From: Nosema muscidifuracis | Taxonomy: Eukaryota; Microsporidia; Nosematidae | Direction of reading: 5' to 3' | Length of the DNA stretch: 64,000 nt | NCBI GenBank assembly: GCA_028335825.1 | Contig: JAIOKI010000016.1 | Span: forward strand, 310,001-374,000 | Shown here: positions 1 through 7,285 of the stretch, one piece after another | How positions within the stretch are numbered: position 1 is the first letter of the stretch | How the letters are laid out: every line of letters begins with the position of its first letter | Program-made: the position numbers and the translations under genes | The notes under the pieces: generated by a model | Seen by the model: only the letters and a program-made list of their open reading frames with translations | Databases searched by the model: none | Told to the model about the DNA's origin: nothing

Positions 1-19
1 AGACTATAATTAAAATTTA

Positions 20-871
20 TTACAAATTAATTGTATATATTGAATTTTCTGAAGTATCAGCTATACCTATTTCATAGTTATATCCACTTGCAACAACAAA
101 TTTATTATTTTTAGCTGCCATTTTTAAAATTCCCAAATTACTTTTAAAAATACATCTTGATTTCAATTTGTTTTCTTCTTTCCATCTATTTACAAATCCA
201 TCACTTCCACATGTATATAAATAATTTTCATGAATTATATCATTCACTGGATAAACTTTTTTTAAATTTTCTTTTAATTCTATATGAGCATTAACTGTAA
301 TTTCTTCACTAGTTATTATATTATGAATTTTAAGTTTACCTTGAATATCACCCAAATAAATCTTTCCATTTTTTGTATATATAGATCTAATAATATTCTT
401 ATTCTGTATATATTTAATTAAATTAAAATTTCTTAAGTCAAAAAGACCTATTTTTCTACCAAAATTAAGTATAAGAGTGTTATTATCAATAGATGATCCA
501 TATATTTTATCACAAACATTAATTATATCATTATAACCATTATTATAAAATTTACATATTTTTTTACCAAGTCCACCAATTATAAGATAATCTTGATAGG
601 GTTCCATAACAAATATACTATCAATATTAAAATTAATTTTTTTATTATCTTCAAAATGTAAAAATCCCTTTGAATCTGAAAAAATTAATCCATTGTTCCA
701 ACCTATTTTAAAAATAGGAAAGTCAACTTCTTTTTTATAGAGAAGATTTTGTGTATAAAAATCATAAGCATACAAACAACAATCCCATGAAGATACATAA
801 ATAACATTTTCATGTATAAATATATCAGTTACAGTATCTGAAGGTGATTCTGAGAATTTGGTAATCTGCAT
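20..871 (-). CDS. BUB3: WD40 spindle-checkpoint protein, BUB3-like
   Basis: WD40-repeat protein of about 284 residues. The N-terminus MQITKFSESPSD followed by a VSSWDCCLYAYD blade matches the way fungal Bub3 begins. A later blade reads YPVNDI...LYTCGSDGFVNRW, the position of the Bub3/Rae1 'GSDG' blade, and the end carries VVASGYNYEIG, the Bub3/Rae1 C-terminal signature. In the family, Bub3 binds Bub1/Mad3 at kinetochores, while the sister protein Rae1/Gle2 acts in mRNA export; I favour Bub3 from the N-terminus. An upstream in-frame ATG at 919 would add 16 residues, but the ATG at 871 is directly preceded by TACCCAAATG, the microsporidian start motif, so I take 871. The gene is head-to-head with the next one. 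Confidence 0.7.
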   Translation of the reverse strand: MQITKFSESPSDTVTDIFIHENVIYVSSWDCCLYAYDFYTQNLLYKKEVDFPIFKIGWNNGLIFSDSKGFLHFEDNKKINFNIDSIFVMEPYQDYLIIGGLGKKICKFYNNGYNDIINVCDKIYGSSIDNNTLILNFGRKIGLFDLRNFNLIKYIQNKNIIRSIYTKNGKIYLGDIQGKLKIHNIITSEEITVNAHIELKENLKKVYPVNDIIHENYLYTCGSDGFVNRWKEENKLKSRCIFKSNLGILKMAAKNNKFVVASGYNYEIGIADTSENSIYTINL

Positions 872-921
872 TTGGGTATTTTTATGCATAAAAGTATTTA
901 AGTAAAAAAACTTACCCATGC
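872..921. promoter_or_regulatory. 50-bp divergent promoter with two CCC start motifs
   Basis: Only 50 bp separate the corrected BUB3 start (minus strand) from the plus-strand start at 922. A CCC block sits just upstream of each start: GGG at 874-876 read on plus is CCC for the minus gene, and CCC at 915-917 serves the plus gene. Both promoters and 5' leaders must be packed into this stretch. Confidence 0.5.
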
Positions 922-1779
922 ATGAACAAGAAGGTGATAAAAATATTGGAACTTATAAAAAAATCTTATGCTCAGCCCTTAATTTTCCACACTTTAATAA
1001 ATCATTTGAGTTATATTGTAGATAGTCTTAATCCATTATATGAGATACAAGATGACTGGTCAAAAATAATAATTTATTCAGTTATACCGAACAGGATACC
1101 TAACCAAGGTTTAGACTCAAAAATATTGAATTTATTGAAAAAAATACGTAAAGATGAGTTTGAGAATGAGTCTAAACTAAAATTAATGATAATTTTGTAT
1201 TACATGAAAAATAGATGCGTAGATTATTTAAACCACATGATTGTTTTTGAATTGGTTACTAATTTTTTGGGATTTAATGATTTTTTTGATGGTATGATAT
1301 TATCAATTTTTTGTACAGCATTAAATTCAAATTTGTTTGAAATTAAACAAAACAAGAAGTATAGATTAGATAGTGTAAATCATATGCTTAAAATAGTCAA
1401 ACAACAAAAACTTAGTGAAATTAATAAATATATAGCACTACCTTTGTATATACAGTATGATATATCTTATAAGATATCAGAGATAGATATACAAAATGAT
1501 TTATTAACTTTTTGTATGCTTGAATCTCTTTGCTTATATGCCAAATATTCAAAAAATGAGTCTTTTATTGAAGATGTTATTCCTAAAAACGATTTGTTAC
1601 TCCCAGCCTTGAATAAATTTATAAATAAGGAATTTGAGATTGAAACTGGTAATTACACAATTAATTTAATTTTAGAAGATAGAGAGATATATAATAGAAT
1701 AGAAAAAGCTTTTAATTCATCAGATGATAAAATCAAATTTAAAGATAACTTACTTGAATTTATACATAATCTCAAATGA
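922..1779 (+). CDS. unknown helical protein
   Basis: Protein of 285 residues that I do not recognise. It is leucine/isoleucine-rich and looks all-alpha throughout, with no signal peptide, no clear membrane segment and no metal or nucleotide motif. The start at 922 lies 4 nt after a CCC block. A nearer out-of-frame ATG at 918 opens a frame that ends after about 35 codons, so 922 is the coding start. It diverges from the BUB3-like gene. An alpha-solenoid adaptor is possible, but nothing in the sequence demonstrates it. Confidence 0.7.
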   Translation: MNKKVIKILELIKKSYAQPLIFHTLINHLSYIVDSLNPLYEIQDDWSKIIIYSVIPNRIPNQGLDSKILNLLKKIRKDEFENESKLKLMIILYYMKNRCVDYLNHMIVFELVTNFLGFNDFFDGMILSIFCTALNSNLFEIKQNKKYRLDSVNHMLKIVKQQKLSEINKYIALPLYIQYDISYKISEIDIQNDLLTFCMLESLCLYAKYSKNESFIEDVIPKNDLLLPALNKFINKEFEIETGNYTINLILEDREIYNRIEKAFNSSDDKIKFKDNLLEFIHNLK

Positions 1780-1786
1780 TATAACA

Positions 1787-1900
1787 TTATAAATTGAAGT
1801 CTAGGTGTATAATATCTTCACCTAGTAGAATTAGCTGATCAAGATCGTTTGATAACTCTTTTAAATATTTTTCCATATCTTTTATATCAATAGATTTCAT
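1787..1900 (-). CDS. possible 37-residue small protein
   Basis: A short frame beginning MKSIDIKDMEKYLKEL and ending in IIHLDFNL then TAA. The ATG is preceded by ATCCCTAAA, a good copy of the local start motif, which is why I list it. The frame also stays open for about 28 codons upstream of this ATG (no ATG there) and reads like coding sequence, so the true gene may be longer with an undetected start, or this may be the remnant of a larger gene. It is tail-to-tail with the upstream plus gene (1779) and lies just downstream of the transporter gene. No function can be assigned. Confidence 0.35.
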   Translation of the reverse strand: MKSIDIKDMEKYLKELSNDLDQLILLGEDIIHLDFNL

Positions 1901-1974
1901 TTTAGGGATATATAAATTTAAAATAATTTTTTTACGCTTGTCTAAAAATACTGATTTATTTACATAACCACTTT

Positions 1975-2838
1975 CTATTTCTTTTGTCTTTTATTACTAT
2001 CTTTAAAGCATATATAAATCATTGTACCTGAAAAAACAAGTATAAAACTAATTATAGAAATAAGATTGAATTTAAATTCTAATAAAACATCAGAAAATAT
2101 AGAAGATACCATGTTACACATTACTGATATTATAGTTCTCTCAAATGAATCTACTTTTAAAGAAAGATAAGCAGATAACTGTAAGGAAAATATATTTAGA
2201 GATATTAAAATGTAGAATGGAGCCATAAGAAAAATATTATGATTTTTGTATTGCCTATATTCCAAAATAGCACATAATAAATTAAAAGGGACATAGCAGA
2301 AATTAAAAGTAAACAAATATCTCCATATTGAAATTAATCTATCTTTGATTTTATATTCAAACATTACAGTAGAAAATGCATTAAATATTCCAGATAACAT
2401 AGCTGTGAAAATTGCATAATTAAAATTTATATTTTTATCATTAATAAATTGTGTAATAATTCCGCAAGCTATTATAAATTTTCCTAACCATTGTAAATTT
2501 CTATATTTAGTTCTAAGTAGAATAATCGAAAAAATACTTACTGTTAGAATTTTTAAAGAGTAATAGTTGTTAAATGATGTAGATGATATATTCATGTAAA
2601 TAGATATAAAATAGAATACAGTCGATAAAGTAAATCCTGTAGTTATGACTAGAATATTTGGATCAAACAAAACAATCTTGTCAGTTTTAAAATATGAAAT
2701 TAGAAGATTTGAAAGATTAGCAAATAGGTAAATAGACATTCCTGCTTTTGTATCTTTGAAGAAAATTCTTGCCATGGTGATAATTGTAGTATTTAAAAAG
2801 ATATCCGATAGGGTGTATAATATTAAAAATCCATACAT
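1975..2838 (-). CDS. nucleotide-sugar transporter-like membrane protein (DMT superfamily)
   Basis: Polytopic protein of about 287 residues with roughly eight to ten hydrophobic helices and a lysine/arginine-rich cytosolic tail (KDSNKRQKK). Features of the UDP-GlcNAc/CMP-sialic acid transporter (SLC35A) group are visible: the early FKTDK loop, NNYYSLKILTVSIFS in the middle, SGIFNAFSTVMFEYKIK after the fifth or sixth helix, and a final SGTMIYI helix. Members exchange nucleotide sugars for UMP/GMP across Golgi or ER membranes. The first ATG is at 2838; a TTG one codon upstream is not needed. A CCCC block lies 16 nt upstream of the ATG, farther than usual. Substrate cannot be told. Confidence 0.65.
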   Translation of the reverse strand: MYGFLILYTLSDIFLNTTIITMARIFFKDTKAGMSIYLFANLSNLLISYFKTDKIVLFDPNILVITTGFTLSTVFYFISIYMNISSTSFNNYYSLKILTVSIFSIILLRTKYRNLQWLGKFIIACGIITQFINDKNINFNYAIFTAMLSGIFNAFSTVMFEYKIKDRLISIWRYLFTFNFCYVPFNLLCAILEYRQYKNHNIFLMAPFYILISLNIFSLQLSAYLSLKVDSFERTIISVMCNMVSSIFSDVLLEFKFNLISIISFILVFSGTMIYICFKDSNKRQKK

Positions 2839-2899
2839 CAATTTATCAAACGACGGGGTAATTTTAAATATATTTTCAATTTCTGAAACATCAAAAAAA

Positions 2900-2972
2900 C
2901 ACTTCGGGCGGGACTCGAACCCGCAATCTTCTGCTTAGAAGGCAGACGCGTTAGCCATTACGCTACCGAAGC
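2900..2972 (-). tRNA. trnR-UCU: tRNA-Arg (anticodon UCU)
   Basis: 73-nt cloverleaf on the minus strand. Acceptor GCTTCGG pairs with CCGAAGT (one G-U at the first pair). The D-stem is GCGT/ACGC, the anticodon stem TCTGC/GCAGA with loop CTTCTAA (anticodon TCT), and the T-arm GCGGG-TTCGAGT-CCCGC. The discriminator is G. No intron. A run of seven T residues (2893-2899 on the reverse strand) follows directly as a Pol III terminator. It decodes AGA, the main Arg codon in such an AT-rich genome. Confidence 0.95.
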
Positions 2973-3167
2973 TTGATCAGTAAAATTTCTAAATACTGAT
3001 GTCATTATTTCACATGACAAATGATTACATAACTTGATATTTATTTGTCAACAATTTAATTGTAATTTGTTTTTATTAATAAATTTAAGTATTCGACAAG
3101 GGTCAATTTTACAAATTGATTTTAGTTCTCTTAGGAAAATCTTTGATTAAACAAACTTTTTACCCAT

Positions 3168-4469
3168 ATGAGAGAAATCATAACTCTACAGATAGGTCAA
3201 TGTGGAAACCAAATGGGAACAGAATTTTGGAAATCTATATGTAATGAACATAATATTGATAATGAAGGAAGTTTAATATCTAATACAGACTTAAATGATA
3301 GAAAAGATATTTTCTTTTATGAATCAGATGACAATAAATTTATACCTCGATCTGTATTAGTTGATCTTGAGCCAAGAGTTTTATCACAATTATCTCAAAT
3401 TTTCAATCGAGAAAATATTTTCATGCCTAATGAAGGTGGTGGAGCTGGTAATAATTGGGCACATGGATATCATTTGGGTAGAAAACATCAAGAAGGTGTA
3501 ATGGATATAATTCGTAGAGAATCTGAGGGTTGTGATGCATTAGAAGGATTTTTTGTATGCCATTCTATAGCAGGAGGTACTGGATCAGGTTTTGGATCGA
3601 TGCTCCTTGAACAAATCAAAGAAGAATATCCTAAAAATTATACACAGACCTATTCAATATTTCCAAACAACGAAGAATCTTCTGATGTCGTCGTACAGCC
3701 TTATAACTCGATTCTTACTTTACAAAGACTAGCAGAGTTTTCTGATAGTGTTATTGTAATGGATAACTCAGCACTAGGTAGATTAACATTAGATTCATTA
3801 AGATTAGATACTCCTACATATAAACATATAAATACTTTAATATCTACTGTAATGAGTGCATCTACCAGTACAATGAGATTTCCTGGATATACTTTTAGTG
3901 ACTTCGCTTCTATTTACACATCTCTGATTCCTTACGAAAATCTAAAATTTATTGTTCCGTCGTACACGCCTTTTACATTCGAAACACTTAATAAAGTAGT
4001 ACGAAAAACATCTTGTGGAGATGTAATGAGAAGATTACTTTTACCGAAGACACGACTTGCTACATTTGATAATTTAAAAACGACATCTGCTATATCTATA
4101 TTAGATATTTTATCTGGAGTTGATGATCCTTCTGAGGTACACAAATCTGTTATGAAGATTATGGATAGAAATCTAGTAAGTTTTGTTCCCTGGATGCAAC
4201 CGTTATTTAATATTTGTCTATCTAAACAGAAAACAAGAAGTTCTAGAGTATCTGGTCTTTCTTTATTAAATACAACAGGAATATCTCATTTACTCAATAA
4301 AATAGTTGGACAATTCGATAAATTAAGAAATAAAAAAGCTTTTTTAGATATTTACAAGAAATATGATATAGAAGTGGAAACATTTGATGATTGTAGAGAA
4401 AATATAATGAAAGTCATAGAAGATTACACTTCTGCTGAATTACCATCATTTGATAAGTCTGAATTGTAA
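3168..4469 (+). CDS. TUB4: gamma-tubulin
   Basis: 433-residue gamma-tubulin, the microtubule nucleator of the spindle plaque, acting with Spc97/Spc98-type gamma-TuSC proteins. The N-terminus MREIITLQIGQCGNQMG is diagnostic; gamma-specific segments include NNWAHGY near residue 96. The tubulin GTP-binding loop GGTGSGFGS is at about 136-144, and GRLTLDSLRLDTPTY follows later. Length is close to the family norm (about 440-470) with a short C-terminal tail. The start motif TTACCCATATG precedes the ATG by 2 nt. It converges with the COPI zeta gene, whose stop is 13 bp away. Confidence 0.97.
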   Translation: MREIITLQIGQCGNQMGTEFWKSICNEHNIDNEGSLISNTDLNDRKDIFFYESDDNKFIPRSVLVDLEPRVLSQLSQIFNRENIFMPNEGGGAGNNWAHGYHLGRKHQEGVMDIIRRESEGCDALEGFFVCHSIAGGTGSGFGSMLLEQIKEEYPKNYTQTYSIFPNNEESSDVVVQPYNSILTLQRLAEFSDSVIVMDNSALGRLTLDSLRLDTPTYKHINTLISTVMSASTSTMRFPGYTFSDFASIYTSLIPYENLKFIVPSYTPFTFETLNKVVRKTSCGDVMRRLLLPKTRLATFDNLKTTSAISILDILSGVDDPSEVHKSVMKIMDRNLVSFVPWMQPLFNICLSKQKTRSSRVSGLSLLNTTGISHLLNKIVGQFDKLRNKKAFLDIYKKYDIEVETFDDCRENIMKVIEDYTSAELPSFDKSEL

Positions 4470-4482
4470 TAAATTTTTTTTA

Positions 4483-4974
4483 TTAAATGTACCTACTAAA
4501 TGATTTTGATGCGTTATTAATTACAGAAGCAAGTCCTTTTGGGACTTTCATTCCATCTGTAGCTTCAAAACTTCTTTTTGGAAGTTGTTCTAATATTTTT
4601 TCACATTTGTTTTCTGAAATAATGCCTTGATACACGAAAATATCCATCAATAAGAAAACTATGTCATATTTTTTATGAAAGACTTCGTTATTGCACTTTT
4701 TCAAAGTTGTTTTAAGAGCTAAATTAAATTGTTCAAAAGAGTTACCTAAAAATATTTCATTATTTTCTCCATACGAAACTAATATTGTAATTATTTCCTG
4801 TTCTCTGGTACATAACACTAGTTTATTTTCAAATAAAAATATTGGATCTTTTTCTGTTGTACATTTTTTTACAATTTTGTCCATCAGATCGTTTTCAAGA
4901 TTAAAAATCTTTTTAATAAGGATATTTCCTTTAAAATCTACTATAATAAGTGCGTCAACATCCAAAATATTCAT
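4483..4974 (-). CDS. RET3: coatomer zeta subunit (COPI)
   Basis: 163-residue longin-domain protein of the clathrin-adaptor sigma/COPI zeta family. It begins with ALIIVDFKGNILIKKIF (the longin beta hairpin) and later has GENNEIFLGNSFEQFNLALKTTL and the helix-turn ending MDIFVYQGIISE, which corresponds to the zeta 'DEIVDGGVILE' segment. In the family it is the small F-subcomplex subunit of the COPI coat on Golgi-to-ER vesicles. A more upstream ATG would give six extra residues (MYFTPK), but ACCCCAAAAATG places the start at 4974. An AP-complex sigma subunit is the alternative; the 'QGII' region favours zeta. Confidence 0.7.
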   Translation of the reverse strand: MNILDVDALIIVDFKGNILIKKIFNLENDLMDKIVKKCTTEKDPIFLFENKLVLCTREQEIITILVSYGENNEIFLGNSFEQFNLALKTTLKKCNNEVFHKKYDIVFLLMDIFVYQGIISENKCEKILEQLPKRSFEATDGMKVPKGLASVINNASKSFSRYI

Positions 4975-5007
4975 TTTTGGGGTAAAATACAAACAAAATT
5001 TAATAAT

Positions 5008-5541
5008 TTATTGCCACCATGAGATAGGACCAAGACCACAATTAGAAAAATCTGCTACTACCATTTTATTTTCACAATTATAATCCATAACTTTAAATTT
5101 CACAGGTTCACCAGTTTTAACAAAATATCGATTTCCCTTATAATTCCAAACCCAAGATAGTTTTTTTTCTTTATTTTCGTCATAAATATAAGTTATTTCT
5201 GAATTATCTGGTAGATTATCAAGAGGAATATGAATTTTATCAAAAAAATTTATAGAAATTTGAATACCTGTGTCGTTTTGTGATTTAACAATTCCTTCAA
5301 TAATTTCATCTTTTAAAAATCTAAAGAAAAAAATGTTAAATTGAACTGTGTATAGAATAAAATCTTCTAAACATTTTCTTTCTAAAATAGTAAACTTGTT
5401 GTGTATAAAAATACCAAGGCCAATATCTTTATAAAATTTATTTCTATATTTTAAATTGAGTACTTCGTAAATTGTATCATCTATATTTCTAGTTGATGGA
5501 TATATTTTTATAGAATCTTCTATCTGTGACTCTACAAACAT
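5008..5541 (-). CDS. RPC25: RNA polymerase III subunit RPC8 (RPC25)
   Basis: 177-residue RPB7/RPC8-family stalk subunit. The N-terminal domain starts MFVESQIEDSIKIYPS, as in Rpc25. The second, OB-fold domain carries GIVKSQNDTGIQISINFFDKIHIP, the 'S-G-x-x-V-x-x-x-FFDDIxIP' signature of RPC8. The tail GLGPISWW matches the invariant end of Pol III RPC8 and is absent from Pol II RPB7. With RPC9 it forms the initiation stalk of Pol III, which would transcribe the tRNA and U6 genes in this window. The start at 5541 is preceded by TATCCTTATG; an upstream in-frame ATG would add ten hydrophobic residues and is less likely. Confidence 0.85.
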   Translation of the reverse strand: MFVESQIEDSIKIYPSTRNIDDTIYEVLNLKYRNKFYKDIGLGIFIHNKFTILERKCLEDFILYTVQFNIFFFRFLKDEIIEGIVKSQNDTGIQISINFFDKIHIPLDNLPDNSEITYIYDENKEKKLSWVWNYKGNRYFVKTGEPVKFKVMDYNCENKMVVADFSNCGLGPISWWQ

Positions 5542-6051
5542 AAGGATAAAAAAATTGAGTAAAATTATCAATAATGCATTAATTTAAATCTATTAATTTT
5601 ATCTTAACATAAATAAAAATCTAGTACTTTTTTTAACATAAATAACAATCTAGTACTTTTTTTTAACATAAGTTTTATTCTATCAATTTTATTTTAACAT
5701 AAGTTTTATTCTATCAATTTTATCTTATCATAATTTTTATTCTATCAATTTTATCTTATCATAAGTTTTATTATATCTTAATGCATAAATGAAAATCTAC
5801 CTATGCATAAATAATCTAGTACTTTTTTCTTAACATAAGTTTTATTATATTAATGTATAAATAAAAATATTAATTGAATGATTTGAAAAAAAATTAACAT
5901 TCTATTTATTTAATACAAGCTATCATTTTCAATTTTTTGATAGTAGGCCATAAATGACGAATTAAATTTCAAATTTCTTTTAGATTTTGAATGATGAATT
6001 ATTTTTATTCATGCAAATTATTATAAAATTTAAAATATTTTTTGTCCATAA
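5542..6051. repeat. AT-rich gap with 31-bp tandem repeats
   Basis: No gene seen. From 5668 to about 5790 a 31-bp unit (ataagttttattctatcaat and following) is repeated with starts at 5668, 5699, 5730 and 5761, the last copy diverging. A related ctagtactttttt element recurs at about 5620, 5650 and 5815. The right end leads into the RAD7 start. Confidence 0.7.
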
Positions 6052-7266
6052 ATGGTTTCAATAAAAGGACCGAGAAGTGCATTAACAGATTTTATTGAAC
6101 AACACGGAATAAAAATTGAAAAAAATCATTCAGAATCTAATAAAGAAGAAACAATTAAAAAGATAAAAAAAGTTCATCCAAGACAGAAGCGTACTAAAAA
6201 ATCAAAACCATATGAATTTTCTAATAGAGAAAGTAATCAGAAATCTTTACAAAATATTTTAATAGAAAAAATTTTAAGTAATTTAGATGATTTTAAGTTA
6301 GAAGATAAAAACTTAGAAATGATATCTTTGTATTTAAGTCAATTTAGAAAATTTAATTTAGACTATTTTAAATTTATTATAGAATCTTCAAAAAATAAGT
6401 TAATTATTTATGATTGTTCGATGATCAAAGATTCAGATTTTGTAATTAATAATATAAATCTTACTACATTAGAGTTACATCAGTGTGGTCAATTAAGTAA
6501 TTTAAGATGTAATAAAATACTTAACGATTTAAAAAACTTAGAAATTTTACGTATTACAGGAGGATATCTTCTTACAGAAATATCTTTACCAGAAAAACTA
6601 AAAATTTTAGATTTGAGTAATTGTAATAGATTTTCTAATTCACTTATTACAGAAATCAATAAAAAATATAAAACTTTGGATGAGTTGAGATTATCGTATT
6701 GTTATAAGATCACTGACGAAATTAAATTAAAAACAAAAGTTACTCATTTATATTTAGAAGAGACACTCATATCAGAAAAATTTTATAATGAGAAAAATAT
6801 AAAAACATTGTCATTAAAAAACTGTCAGAATATTAACGAATTAAAAAAGAATTATAAATTAATTGAATATCTGAATTTAGAAAATATAACAACAGCTGTA
6901 GATATTAAAATAGGACAAAATGTCAAACATTTAAATTTACAAAGATGTTATAGACTAAATGAATGGGTAAAAGATTTTAATAAATTTCAAAATATTCAAT
7001 TTTTGAATATTTCATATCTGAAATTTGATTCTTTTGATTTTTTGTATAAATTAAGTAATCTTAAAGAATTAGATTTGTCATGGTGTGAAGGAGTCGATGA
7101 TAATTTAATAATTAATTTAATTGAAAATACACATTTAGAAAAACTTTTTGTTTTTGGATGTTTTATGTTAACTACTAAATCAGTAAAAAAATCATACGAA
7201 TATAAAAATAGGATAAGTGTTATAGGAAATCATGCCGAAACAAAATATTTAATCGTTAATAATTGA
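6052..7266 (+). CDS. RAD7: RAD7-like leucine-rich-repeat DNA-repair protein
   Basis: 404-residue protein. Residues 5-20 read KGPRSALTDFIEQHGI, the N-terminal motif that characterises fungal Rad7. It is followed by a lysine-rich linker to about residue 70 and then cysteine-type leucine-rich repeats to the end (LEILRITGGYLLTEI, LKILDLSNCNRFS, ELDLSWCEGVDD). In yeast Rad7 works with Rad16, as a DNA-stimulated ATPase and Cul3-type ubiquitin-ligase component, in global-genome nucleotide excision repair. The start has TGTCCATAAATG, a weak start motif. ERCC1 and RAD6 genes elsewhere in the window fit a retained NER pathway. A generic F-box/LRR protein is the fallback, but the N-terminal motif argues against it. 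Confidence 0.8.
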   Translation: MVSIKGPRSALTDFIEQHGIKIEKNHSESNKEETIKKIKKVHPRQKRTKKSKPYEFSNRESNQKSLQNILIEKILSNLDDFKLEDKNLEMISLYLSQFRKFNLDYFKFIIESSKNKLIIYDCSMIKDSDFVINNINLTTLELHQCGQLSNLRCNKILNDLKNLEILRITGGYLLTEISLPEKLKILDLSNCNRFSNSLITEINKKYKTLDELRLSYCYKITDEIKLKTKVTHLYLEETLISEKFYNEKNIKTLSLKNCQNINELKKNYKLIEYLNLENITTAVDIKIGQNVKHLNLQRCYRLNEWVKDFNKFQNIQFLNISYLKFDSFDFLYKLSNLKELDLSWCEGVDDNLIINLIENTHLEKLFVFGCFMLTTKSVKKSYEYKNRISVIGNHAETKYLIVNN

Positions 7267-7285
7267 TAAATTAAGAAAAATAAGT

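Noticed and set aside
4691-5083. 130-residue plus-strand frame across COPI zeta and RPC8
   Set aside because: It is the antisense shadow of two well-supported minus-strand genes.
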